Source: JAUYMM01 sp049301455
Lineage (GTDB): Bacteria; Patescibacteriota; Microgenomatia; UBA8517
Reading direction: 5' to 3'
Length of the DNA: 29,661 nt
NCBI GenBank assembly: GCA_049301455.1
Contig: JBAQKY010000024.1
Location: 1-29,661, forward strand
Under the pieces are notes generated by a model. It was not told where the DNA came from, did not search any database, and was given only the letters and a program-made list of their open reading frames with translations. A program made the position numbers and the translations under genes. This document shows positions 1 through 7,249 of this stretch, in pieces. The stretch's first letter is position 1; each line of letters opens with the position of its first letter.

Positions 1-874
1 TTGTTAGCGTGTCTGTTGTAAGACCTGCATCTTTTAAAGCTTTAGGGAAAACATATCTTTTTCCAATTGTTATTTTTTCAAGATCAGAATATGAAGGCAT
101 CATGATAGGTTCAATTCTGTCCATTACAGCAGTTGAAATATTTGTTGTGTTGTTTGCTGTTGCTATAAAAATACATTCTGAAAGATCAAATGGGTAATCT
201 ATATAATGATCAGAAAAGGCATGGTTTTGACCTGGATCTAAAAGTTCAACCAAAACACCCATAATAGAAGCTCTTCCTTGTTCAGTTACCCTGTCTATTT
301 CATCAAGAAGTATTACAGAATTTTTAAATTGAGTATCTCTCATGGCTTTAATAATTTTCCCAGGTTCTGCTTCTGCATGCATCTTGGACTGACCACGCAG
401 ATCAAGAGGGTCTCCCATACCTCCAAACGGTATACGTGCAATCTTTCTGCCTAATGCCTCTGCAATTGAATAGGCAATCGTAGTTTTTCCAGTACCTACA
501 AGTCCAACAAAACAAAGAATTGGAGCTCTGTAAATATCATTAGCTTCTCCTTTTTCTTTTTTGAGTTTCATAACAGAAAGATATTCTAAAACACGATCTT
601 TAATATCATCCAAACCAAAATGCTTTTCGTCTAATATCTTTTTAGCGTTAACTAAATCCAAATTATCTTCAGATTTTTGTGTCCAGGGCAAACTAGTAAT
701 CCAGCCAATGTAACCGTCCATTCTGTCATACTCAGGTAAAAATGTTGGAGAATTTGTAAGCTTTTTAAGTTGATCTAGTCTGATTTGAACAGACTTTTTT
801 AAATCATCTGGAATTGTAGATTTTGTAACTTTGTCACTTAATATGTTTATCTCATTAAAGGCAGTATCTGACAT
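1..874 (-). CDS. Lon-like AAA+ protease, N-domain-less, 3' end beyond window
   Basis: This is an ATP-dependent protease of the Lon family, of which 291 codons are visible. Residues 1-115 match the helical part before the Lon AAA+ module (YIGWITSLPW at 55-64, NLDLVNAKKILDEKHFGL at 71-88). The ATPase core follows: Walker A GLVGTGKT at 124-131, Walker B VILLDEID at 187-194, the Lon signature LLDPGQNHAFSDHYIDYPFD at 211-230, and a likely arginine finger in MDRIE (251-255). The protease domain with its Ser-Lys dyad lies off the edge and cannot be checked. The start is the only ATG upstream of the conserved region, so the usual N-terminal substrate-binding domain of about 200 residues is missing. 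Walker A differs from the usual GPPGVGKT, and the normally conserved HRRTYVGALPG is QSKMHAEAEPG. A standalone AAA+ protein is possible if the protease domain is also lost. Confidence 0.85.
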   Translation of the reverse strand, partial: MSDTAFNEINILSDKVTKSTIPDDLKKSVQIRLDQLKKLTNSPTFLPEYDRMDGYIGWITSLPWTQKSEDNLDLVNAKKILDEKHFGLDDIKDRVLEYLSVMKLKKEKGEANDIYRAPILCFVGLVGTGKTTIAYSIAEALGRKIARIPFGGMGDPLDLRGQSKMHAEAEPGKIIKAMRDTQFKNSVILLDEIDRVTEQGRASIMGVLVELLDPGQNHAFSDHYIDYPFDLSECIFIATANNTTNISTAVMDRIEPIMMPSYSDLEKITIGKRYVFPKALKDAGLTTDTLT

Positions 875-880
875 ATAAAA

Positions 881-889
881 ATTATATCA
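881..889 (-). promoter_or_regulatory. extended -10 promoter of the Lon-like gene
   Basis: On the minus strand the sequence reads TGATATAAT, a perfect extended -10 (TG-N-TATAAT). It is followed by exactly 6 nt and then the ATG at 874, so the expected transcription start is the A of the start codon. No convincing -35 or Shine-Dalgarno is present. Confidence 0.6.
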
Positions 890-911
890 CTTAGAATTGG
901 CAGAATGGAGA

Positions 912-1250
912 TTAAAATAAATCTAAATTTTCGCTTTCTTGACCCAACATTTCAGAATTAAGTAGTTTCCCTGTTTCCAAATCAATTAACTCAAACCATT
1001 CTGATTTACTATCGTCAACAACATCTAATAGTGTTTTTATTTTTAAACCATCAAAAATTTTTAACTTTAACAAACTTGTATTATTGTCAACAACCTCCAA
1101 GACAAATGTTTCTGGATATTTCTCAACGACTTTTTTTAAATATTCCTGCTCAATCTCCTCCCAGCCATAAATAAATGCTATGTTTTTATTTTCAATATTG
1201 AGTTTTTTGTAGCCTGCCCAAGTTTCTTCGATAAAAAATTTGTTTTGCAT
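912..1250 (-). CDS. hypothetical small cytoplasmic protein
   Basis: I do not recognise this 112-residue protein. It is acidic and soluble-looking, with no signal peptide or membrane segment. It has a mixed alpha/beta composition (WEEIEQEYLKKVVEKYP, then LKIFDGLKIKTLLDVV) and ends in an acidic tail. An upstream in-frame ATG at 1286 would extend it by 12 residues. I prefer 1250 because a -35/-10 pair lies between the two ATGs and places the transcript start on the A of the 1250 ATG. The gene lies between pnp and the Lon-like gene, both on the same strand, with its own promoter. That could mean a link to RNA or protein turnover, but this is only positional. Confidence 0.65.
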   Translation of the reverse strand: MQNKFFIEETWAGYKKLNIENKNIAFIYGWEEIEQEYLKKVVEKYPETFVLEVVDNNTSLLKLKIFDGLKIKTLLDVVDDSKSEWFELIDLETGKLLNSEMLGQESENLDLF

Positions 1251-1256
1251 GAGTAT

Positions 1257-1286
1257 ATTATAAATATATAAATCTATAAAAGTCAA
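1257..1286 (-). promoter_or_regulatory. leaderless promoter of the 912-1250 gene
   Basis: On the minus strand there is a -35 TTGACT (1286-1281), an 18-nt spacer and a perfect -10 TATAAT (1262-1257). Six nt later comes the ATG at 1250. The geometry predicts +1 at the start codon itself. Confidence 0.65.
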
Positions 1287-1316
1287 CGAATTACAGTGAA
1301 TAGTCTCGAAACCTTT

Positions 1317-3668
1317 TTATCTGTCAACATTTCCAGTTTGGAAGTATCTTGAAGTGGGAAAGTGTGGTCCTGATGATCTTGGTGCACCTGTTCTATCATT
1401 GCTTCTATCTCCACCTCTATCTGCGTTTCCTCTTGTATCTCTGAATCCGCCAGTTCTTGGACCTCTAGAAAATCCTCCACTTCTTTGTCCATCTCTTGGT
1501 CCTCTTGAGAATCCACCTGATTGTGGTCTTCCGCCTCTGTCATGGCCTCTGTCTCCGCCACTTGAACGTCTATCTTCTTTTGGTTTGTCTGTTGATGGAT
1601 CCATTCTCATAGAAAGATTGATTCTTCCCATTTCATCAACTTCTTTCACCCTAACTTGCACTTTTTGTCCAATTGTAACTACATCATTAGCATCAGCAAC
1701 ATATCCTTCTGCCATATCTGAAACATGAACCATTCCATCTTTTCCAGGAAGTATGTTTACAAATGCTCCGAATGGCATAATTCTAACAACTTCCCCATCA
1801 TAGATTTCTCCTGCAGTTACAACTTTTCCAAGTCCTTCAATGTATTCAAGTGCTTTTGCCATTCCATCTGCATCAACTCCTGCAACTGCAACGCTTCCAT
1901 CATCTTCAACATTAATTTGAGTGTTGGTATCAGCCATTAATGCTTTAATTGCTTTTCCACCTGGTCCTATAAGTTCACCAATTTTATCTGTTGGAACTTT
2001 GACCATTTTAATTTTTGGTGCATATTTTGAAACTTCTTTTCTTGGTTCTGAGATTGCATCTGTGACAACCTTTAACATCTCAGCTCTACCTGTTTTTGCT
2101 TGTTCTAATGCTTTTTCTAAAATTGCTGGGGTTAAATTTAAGGTTTTAACATCAAGTTGAATTGCTGTAATTCCTTTGGTAGTTCCTGCAACTTTGAAAT
2201 CCATGTCACCATTGAAATCTTCAATTCCCATAATATCAGACATTATTGCAACGTCTTTACCATCAATAATTAATCCCATTGCAATACCTGATACTGGAGC
2301 TGTTATTGGAACACCCGCATCCATTAATGCTAAGCTCGATCCACAAACTGATGCCATTGATGTTGATCCGTTTGAACTCATAACTTCAGATACAACTCTA
2401 ATTGCATATGGGAAGTCTTCAACTGCTGGAATAACAGGAAGAAGTGCTTTTTCAGCTAGTGCACCATGTCCAATTTCGCGTCGACCAACATTTCCAACTC
2501 TTCCAACCTCACCTGTTGTAAATGGTGGCATTGAATAGTGATGAATATATCTTTTCTCTTGTTCACCTTCTGCAGATTCCAAAAGTTGTCCCATTTGGGT
2601 TCCACCAAGTGTTGCAATAGATAATACTTGAGTTTGACCTCTTGTGAATAATCCTGATCCGTGTGTTCTTGGTAAAAAGCTAACTTCAGAAGCTAAAGGT
2701 CTAATTTCTGTTAATTTTCTTCCATCTGGTCTAATTCCCTTTTTCAATATTTGTTCTCTGATGTAGTCTTTCTTAATGTGGTCAATTATTTCTGCAACCC
2801 ATTTTTTATCTTCTTCGTTTTCAACCTTTTCGCTAACTGCATCAACCATTTTCTTGAAATCATCTGATGCACCTTCATGGGTTGCCATGTTTTTAACAAG
2901 TTCTGGGATATCTTTATCTACTAATTTATGAACCTGTTTTTCAAGTTCTGCTGAAGGTTTTGCTTCTTCATAGATTTCTCTTTTAACACCCTTTTCTTTT
3001 GCAAATTCTTCAATTGCTTTGTTAATTATTTGTGCTTCATCAAAAGCCATTTTTACCCCATCAACGATAACTTTTTCTGAGACCTCTTTTGCTCCAGTCT
3101 CAATCATTAAAACTGCTTCTGCAGTAGATGAAACTACTAAATCTAAATCTGATGCAGACATTTCTGTGTTTGTTGGATTAACAACATATTTGCCATCAAC
3201 AAGTCCTAAATTAACAACTCCAACTGGACCCTTCCAAGGTAAAGTTGTTGTATGAACTGCTGCTGAAGCTGCAATTGATGCAACCATTGATGGCATATTT
3301 TCACCATCTACTGATAAAACTGTAACAATTATTTGTACTTCTCTTTTGAATGTTTTTGGGAATAGTGGTCTGATTGATCTATCTATAAGTCTTGAAACTA
3401 AAATTTCTTCATCTGTTGGCTTTCCATCTCTTTTAAGCCATCTTGAACCTTTGATTCTTCCACCTGCATATAATTTTTCTTGATACTCAAGTGAAAGTGG
3501 AAAATAATCTAGTTCTTGTTTTAATGGGGCTGAAGTAACTGTAGCAAGTACAACTGTATCACCCATACGAGCCAAAACAGCACTATCTGCTTGTTCTGCT
3601 ACTACTCCTGTGGTTAAGGTAATTTCTTTCCCACCTAATTTGAATGTCTTTACTATCTTTTTATTCAT
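1317..3668 (-). CDS. pnp: polyribonucleotide nucleotidyltransferase (PNPase)
   Basis: This is a 3'-to-5' phosphorolytic exoribonuclease of mRNA turnover, usually a trimer that can join degradosome-like complexes. All domains are visible in order: RNase PH core 1 (about 10-145), helical linker (about 240-300), RNase PH core 2 beginning at IRPDGR (312-317) with the acidic catalytic cluster around SDIM and GDMDFKVAG (D478, D488, D490), a KH domain with its IGPGGKAI loop (567-574), and an S1 domain (about 620-690). The protein has 783 residues, longer than the usual 700 or so, because of an Arg/Gly/Ser-rich tail (about 698-783) with GGFSRGPR repeated twice. It follows rpsO on the same strand, the classical order, separated by 86 nt of heptad repeats. 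Only a weak GAGAAAG lies before the ATG. Confidence 0.97.
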   Translation of the reverse strand: MNKKIVKTFKLGGKEITLTTGVVAEQADSAVLARMGDTVVLATVTSAPLKQELDYFPLSLEYQEKLYAGGRIKGSRWLKRDGKPTDEEILVSRLIDRSIRPLFPKTFKREVQIIVTVLSVDGENMPSMVASIAASAAVHTTTLPWKGPVGVVNLGLVDGKYVVNPTNTEMSASDLDLVVSSTAEAVLMIETGAKEVSEKVIVDGVKMAFDEAQIINKAIEEFAKEKGVKREIYEEAKPSAELEKQVHKLVDKDIPELVKNMATHEGASDDFKKMVDAVSEKVENEEDKKWVAEIIDHIKKDYIREQILKKGIRPDGRKLTEIRPLASEVSFLPRTHGSGLFTRGQTQVLSIATLGGTQMGQLLESAEGEQEKRYIHHYSMPPFTTGEVGRVGNVGRREIGHGALAEKALLPVIPAVEDFPYAIRVVSEVMSSNGSTSMASVCGSSLALMDAGVPITAPVSGIAMGLIIDGKDVAIMSDIMGIEDFNGDMDFKVAGTTKGITAIQLDVKTLNLTPAILEKALEQAKTGRAEMLKVVTDAISEPRKEVSKYAPKIKMVKVPTDKIGELIGPGGKAIKALMADTNTQINVEDDGSVAVAGVDADGMAKALEYIEGLGKVVTAGEIYDGEVVRIMPFGAFVNILPGKDGMVHVSDMAEGYVADANDVVTIGQKVQVRVKEVDEMGRINLSMRMDPSTDKPKEDRRSSGGDRGHDRGGRPQSGGFSRGPRDGQRSGGFSRGPRTGGFRDTRGNADRGGDRSNDRTGAPRSSGPHFPTSRYFQTGNVDR

Positions 3669-3692
3669 TTATCTTTCTCGTTATCCCCTTAG

Positions 3693-3753
3693 TTTTGAAT
3701 TTTGAAGATTCGAATTTGTTATTTGTTTCGAATTTCGTGCTTCGTGCTTCGAG
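3693..3753 (-). repeat. heptad repeats in the rpsO-pnp spacer
   Basis: The 86-bp spacer is built largely of phased 7-mers. On the plus strand 3726-3753 reads tttcgaa, tttcgtg, cttcgtg, cttcgag without gaps. Two tandem ttttgaa units occupy 3693-3706, and a further TTCGAA lies at 3709-3714. In mRNA sense the unit is CGAANNN. The TTCGAA palindromes allow small hairpins. Arrays of this general look occur between genes in several uncultured lineages (recollection, not checked). Confidence 0.6.
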
Positions 3754-3754
3754 T

Positions 3755-4024
3755 TTATTTGTTTAATCCTAGCTCTTTGATAAGTGCTTTGTATCTTACT
3801 TCGTCTTTCTTTTGTAAGTATGACAGAAGTCTTCTTCTTTTTGCAACCATTGAAAGTAATCCTCTTCTTGAATGAACATCTTTTTTGTGTTCTTTTAAGT
3901 GTTCTGCAAGTTTATCAATCTTTGTTGAAAGCAAAGCAATTTGAATTTCTGGAGATCCAGTATCACCTTTTTCTCTTGCAAACTTTTTAATTAATTCTTT
4001 TTTCTCTTCTACTTTTAATGCCAT
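3755..4024 (-). CDS. rpsO: 30S ribosomal protein S15
   Basis: S15 binds 16S rRNA early in 30S assembly. The 89-residue length is standard. Family signatures are visible: GDTGSPEIQIALLS (20-33), LAEHLKEHKKDVHSRRGLLS (38-57) and RRRLLSYLQKKD (63-74). It lies upstream of pnp, as in most bacteria, and both genes are probably co-transcribed. The promoter at 4080-4108 gives an untranslated leader of about 50 nt, long for this window, which contains a hairpin that may be an autoregulatory S15 site. No Shine-Dalgarno is seen before the ATG. Confidence 0.97.
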   Translation of the reverse strand: MALKVEEKKELIKKFAREKGDTGSPEIQIALLSTKIDKLAEHLKEHKKDVHSRRGLLSMVAKRRRLLSYLQKKDEVRYKALIKELGLNK

Positions 4025-4039
4025 ATTGTTTAGTCATGT

Positions 4040-4065
4040 ATGGTCAAAGCATTGTGCCTCACCAT
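4040..4065 (-). promoter_or_regulatory. rpsO leader hairpin, candidate S15 autoregulatory site
   Basis: In the mRNA, AUGGU pairs with ACCAU. After a small internal loop (G against UG), AGGCA pairs with UGCUU across a CAA loop. The upper stem contains a G.U pair next to a G-C pair, the step S15 recognises in 16S rRNA and in several known rpsO leaders. The hairpin ends 15 nt before the rpsO ATG, so protein binding could block initiation. The fold is seen by eye; the function is inferred. Confidence 0.45.
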
Positions 4066-4079
4066 CATCAAGTGTTTGT

Positions 4080-4108
4080 ATTATAACAGGCAGACTTTAA
4101 TTTTACAA
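4080..4108 (-). promoter_or_regulatory. rpsO promoter
   Basis: On the minus strand there is TTGTAA (4108-4103), a 17-nt spacer and a perfect TATAAT (4085-4080) preceded by TGT, which makes an extended -10. The predicted start near 4073 leaves a leader of about 50 nt. Confidence 0.6.
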
Positions 4109-4115
4109 AGGGGAA

Positions 4116-4146
4116 TTAACTCACACTAGTTCCTGTGAAGATTTTT
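4116..4146. repeat. 31-bp direct repeat, downstream copy
   Basis: This is identical over 31 bp to 4921-4951, which encodes the last residues (KIFTGTSVS) and stop of the DHH-like protein. Here it is non-coding, between the end of the 4158-4898 gene and the rpsO promoter. Around it there is a second imperfect repeat: 4101-4120 resembles 4142-4161 (ttttacaa followed by ggg and aatta). Confidence 0.85.
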
Positions 4147-4157
4147 ACAAGGGGAAA

Positions 4158-4898
4158 TTAATTGAGAACTTTAAACGATCCAATTATTTGGTCCATTGTT
4201 TTCAAAATAGATTCATCGTAATTTATTGGAGTTGTGTAACTAGCTCCACCAAACCAAGCTACTGTTACAAAAAATTCTGATGTTTTTTCTTTTGAACATA
4301 TTGACCATGTTAGATCGTCTTTTTTGACTTCTGGTGGGTATTCATTTTTGGCTCGTCTCAGAATACTGGATAGACCCTTTATTTCGACAAAGCTATCATA
4401 TTTAGTCGAAGGACCTTCGAATACTGGACTGTCGGAGTAAATACAAGCACTAGGACCCCATGCTAAAGGATTATAACTAGTTATTTTATATTCTCCTTTT
4501 GACAAAACAATATTTTGTTGAAGCTGAATTTTACCATCACTATATAAATCAACATATTCAGAATCATCTTTTAAAACCCAATCACTTGGATACTTAAATG
4601 TATGTTTTTTGTCAAGATCGGTATATGTTTTCCAATTTGCAGTTGGGTCAACCTCTGAACTGTCTGTGGCAAGAGGTTCGGTTATTGGTTCGGAAGTATA
4701 AACAACTTTTTCTTCTGTTTTTAACATAGTTAATTCTTTAATTAATTTTTGTGTTTGAAATGCGAAGAAGCCTGCAATTGAAATTGAAAGAAGTAACAAA
4801 ACAGAGAGTAAAATTGTTAAAAAATTAGATTGTTTTGGTTGCTCAATTGCAACTTGTGGGGTAGACACAGGAGTTGGGATTGAATTACTTTCTTGCAT
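4158..4898 (-). CDS. membrane-anchored PsbP/DcrB-like protein, paralog A
   Basis: This is a single-pass protein of 246 residues. A Pro/Gln-rich cytoplasmic start (MQESNSIPTP, then QPKQSNFL) leads into a membrane helix (about 27-47), a coiled QKLIKELTMLKTEEK stretch and a Glu/Ser/Thr linker ending ATDSSEVDPTANWKTY. An exported domain follows, opening HTFKYPSDW, the pattern of PsbP/DcrB-like folds (YP.DW), and ending MDQIIGSFKVLN. Two cysteines in the ectodomain may form a disulfide. It is one of four paralogs in the window; the others are at 8509-10748. They share the N-terminal half, but their ectodomains diverge strongly. The gene sits alone between the DHH-like gene and rpsO, bracketed by a 31-bp direct repeat, as though inserted there. 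Function unknown. Confidence 0.75.
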   Translation of the reverse strand: MQESNSIPTPVSTPQVAIEQPKQSNFLTILLSVLLLLSISIAGFFAFQTQKLIKELTMLKTEEKVVYTSEPITEPLATDSSEVDPTANWKTYTDLDKKHTFKYPSDWVLKDDSEYVDLYSDGKIQLQQNIVLSKGEYKITSYNPLAWGPSACIYSDSPVFEGPSTKYDSFVEIKGLSSILRRAKNEYPPEVKKDDLTWSICSKEKTSEFFVTVAWFGGASYTTPINYDESILKTMDQIIGSFKVLN

Positions 4899-4904
4899 AA
4901 ATCA

Positions 4905-4910
4905 AATATA
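4905..4910 (-). promoter_or_regulatory. -10 box of paralog A
   Basis: TATATT on the minus strand lies exactly 6 nt before the ATG at 4898, which predicts a leaderless transcript. The -35 is not clear. Confidence 0.4.
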
Positions 4911-4920
4911 CAACATTTCT

Positions 4921-4951
4921 TTAACTCACACTAGTTCCTGTGAAGATTTTT
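4921..4951. repeat. 31-bp direct repeat, coding copy
   Basis: This copy forms the 3' end and stop codon of the DHH-like gene and is probably the original. The identical second copy at 4116-4146 lies on the other side of the 4158-4898 gene. Confidence 0.85.
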
Positions 4952-5853
4952 GGTTCTGACCAACTTGCTGGGATTTCTTGTTCAAGCTCCATTTCTGCTT
5001 CTTCTGGTGTCATTTGTCTGTCTGTTATCTGTGGTTGTTCTACAACTGCATTATTTTGAGTTGCTGATTGTACTGGTGCATTAAATGGTTTTGTTGGAAT
5101 TGAACCTTGTGGATAATTTCTTGGTGCTAATGTTTGTGGCATTCTTCTTCCACCTAATTTTAGAAGTTCTGCAAAAACTTCAAATGTATCTGCAGTTACT
5201 TCACTGCTTTGGAATCCTTTGCTTTGATTTTCAATACCTGCTAAAAGGTTGGTTGCAATGTCTTCATCAACTGGAAAGCTACTTTCTTTAACTAAGCTTG
5301 CAATAAGCTCAGATGTTGAACTTGCAGGCCTTGCAAATGAAAGTATTTCCAAATCACTATTCAAAACTTCTAGAAGCCTTGTTCCTAAATGAATAACCTT
5401 TGCAGTTTTTAATTCCTCATTTGATAGAGCTGGGAAATGTGTGTCATTTGCTCCACCAATCAAAACAACTAAATCTCCTGCTGTACCTGTAAAAGAGATT
5501 TCAAGTTGTTCTCTTGTTGGTGATTTTTTTCCTGTTTTTGGTAAAGCAGTTAATGTAAATTCTCCATTTTCTATATCTGCTCTGACTTTATCAATATCAT
5601 CTGCTGAATAGTTTTTAAATTTGATGACTAAATTTTTACTACCTAATTCTGATGTTACTTTATCAACTCCAATTAACCTTGAGTATTCTGCAATCATTTG
5701 TGCAGGACACGAAATAGAGACATTTTTATTCTGGGCTGAAAGTGTTAGGTACAATGACAAACCACCAGCAACTTGATCCATAAAAGGTTTTGAGGGAAGA
5801 AGTATTAATACTTCTTGGGCAGAGTCTATAAGTGTTTTAAATGAGTTATCCAT
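4921..5853 (-). CDS. degenerate DHH-family phosphoesterase-like protein
   Basis: The 310-residue layout matches DHH-family oligoribonuclease/pAp-phosphatase proteins of the NrnA type, but the metal ligands are gone. The opening motif, normally HxNPDxDAxGS, reads LPSKPFMDQVAGG (19-31). Motif II reads LVVLIGGAND (128-137), and the DHH block reads AKVIHLG (151-157). The fourth motif region, normally DTGxF, reads ENQSKGF (208-214), yet the flanking VDEDIATNLLAGI and TADTFEVFAELLKLGG are well conserved. A disordered Pro/Gln/Glu-rich tail follows (about 240-310). It is probably non-catalytic, perhaps an RNA- or nucleotide-binding remnant. It starts 13 nt after infB, in the place where rbfA, truB or nrnA are usually found, so it is likely co-transcribed with infB. 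Family assignment is inference from motif spacing. Confidence 0.65.
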   Translation of the reverse strand: MDNSFKTLIDSAQEVLILLPSKPFMDQVAGGLSLYLTLSAQNKNVSISCPAQMIAEYSRLIGVDKVTSELGSKNLVIKFKNYSADDIDKVRADIENGEFTLTALPKTGKKSPTREQLEISFTGTAGDLVVLIGGANDTHFPALSNEELKTAKVIHLGTRLLEVLNSDLEILSFARPASSTSELIASLVKESSFPVDEDIATNLLAGIENQSKGFQSSEVTADTFEVFAELLKLGGRRMPQTLAPRNYPQGSIPTKPFNAPVQSATQNNAVVEQPQITDRQMTPEEAEMELEQEIPASWSEPKIFTGTSVS

Positions 5854-5866
5854 CAGACTCTTGTTG

Positions 5867-7249
5867 TTATTCCTTAACCGCTACTATAGCATCTCCAATT
5901 TGAAAATCAAGCTGTGGTGCAAAGAAGATACCACACTCTTCACCTTGAGATGCTCCTGGAACTTCTTGTTTTTGCTTTTTAATTGAAAGTATTTTCACTT
6001 TTCCTAATTCTTTTTCACCTCTCATTAATCTGATATCACCAGTTTTTTCAATTCTACCCATCATTATTTTTGAACCTGCCACTCTTTTTTCATTAAAAGG
6101 AAAAACTGCTAAAATTTCAGCTCTTCCAACAATTTCAGTCAAACCACTTCTGATTATTTCATTTAATCTTTCAAGAAGTTCGTAAATAATGTCAAACCTC
6201 TCAACTTTTACTTTTTCCATTTCAGCCAACTTTTTGACACTTCCAGAGACCCTACTTTCAAACACAAAGACTAAGGCTTTGTTTGCCTTGGCATTTAAAA
6301 TATCTGATTCAATAACATCACCCACAGTTGCCTCAATAACTGCAAATTCTTGTGGAATTGAGGCAACTAAAGCCTCAAGTGATCCAGCATTATTTGCTTT
6401 TAAGTAGAGTGGGATTTTGGTTTTGTCTATCTGATTTTTATTTCCAACAACCTGTGACTTACTATCTACTTTATGATTTGTAACAACTGCACCAACCGCA
6501 GGCAAACTTTCAAAACCCAAGATTCTTGCAGGTTCACCACAAACAACTTCCCTGACTGGTTTATTTTTGTCATCAAACAAACCTTTAACTTTTCCACTTG
6601 CTCCTTCTGTGTATATTTCTTGGCCAACAACAAGTTTTCCATTTCTAACAACCACTGAGACCATATTTCCACCCTTCTCTCTAGTTGTTTCAATAACTAC
6701 AGCTTCAAGCTCAGCTTCAACATCACCTTCAATATTGTTTACATCTGAAAGTAAACTAATCAAATCTAATAATTCGGTTAAACCTTCTCTTTTCTTGGCA
6801 GAAACACCTAAGTATGGAGTTTGACCACCTCGGCCTTCAAAATAAATTCCTTCTTTTTCAAGTTCTGCTAGGGCAACATCAACAGATGCAGCTGGTAAAT
6901 CAGTCTTTGTACAAACAACAATGTATGGAATTTTTGACTCATTGATATGAGCTATTGCCTCTTTGGTCTGTGGTTTTACACCATCTGATGAATCAAGAAT
7001 TAATAGGGCAATGTCGGCAACTTTTGATCCACGAGATCTCATATTAGAAAATGCAGCATGGCCTGGAGTGTCAATGAATGTTATTTTACTTCCATCTTTG
7101 GTCGTAACAACTGAGGCCCCAATTGACTGAGTAATACCACCTGCTTCACCTTTAGTTACAGAAGTTTCCCTAAGTGCATCAAGAAGTGAAGTCTTTCCGT
7201 GATCAACGTGACCCAAAACTACTACAATTGGTTGTCTTTTTGTATTCAT
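5867..7249 (-). CDS. infB: translation initiation factor IF-2, short form
   Basis: This GTPase brings fMet-tRNA to the 30S subunit and promotes subunit joining. The protein begins at the G domain: G1 GHVDHGKTS (13-21), G2 GGITQSIGA (37-45), G3 DTPGH (60-64) and G5 GVSAKK (148-153). Domains II and III follow, with the tRNA-binding C-terminal domain (ILAVFPFN to ECGIFFAPQLDFQIGDAI). At 460 residues it lacks the whole N-terminal region of the usual 700-900-residue factor, a shortening I recall from reduced genomes. The G4 motif, normally NKxD, reads TKTD (114-117), so the Asn that contacts guanine is Thr. It lies downstream of nusA with a 123-bp gap and 13 nt before the DHH-like gene. Confidence 0.95.
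   Translation of the reverse strand: MNTKRQPIVVVLGHVDHGKTSLLDALRETSVTKGEAGGITQSIGASVVTTKDGSKITFIDTPGHAAFSNMRSRGSKVADIALLILDSSDGVKPQTKEAIAHINESKIPYIVVCTKTDLPAASVDVALAELEKEGIYFEGRGGQTPYLGVSAKKREGLTELLDLISLLSDVNNIEGDVEAELEAVVIETTREKGGNMVSVVVRNGKLVVGQEIYTEGASGKVKGLFDDKNKPVREVVCGEPARILGFESLPAVGAVVTNHKVDSKSQVVGNKNQIDKTKIPLYLKANNAGSLEALVASIPQEFAVIEATVGDVIESDILNAKANKALVFVFESRVSGSVKKLAEMEKVKVERFDIIYELLERLNEIIRSGLTEIVGRAEILAVFPFNEKRVAGSKIMMGRIEKTGDIRLMRGEKELGKVKILSIKKQKQEVPGASQGEECGIFFAPQLDFQIGDAIVAVKE

Noticed and set aside
9..197. 62-codon plus-strand open frame at the left edge
   Set aside because: It is the complement of the Lon-like AAA+ coding sequence, which has Walker motifs.
1283..1561. 92-codon minus-strand open frame rich in Glu/Gln/Asp
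   Set aside because: It is an alternate-frame reading of the repetitive Arg/Gly/Ser-coding end of pnp and has no independent start signal.
1354..1728. 124-codon plus-strand open frame rich in Pro/Leu
   Set aside because: It is the complement of the RG-rich pnp tail; the composition mirrors the repeat and does not resemble a protein family.
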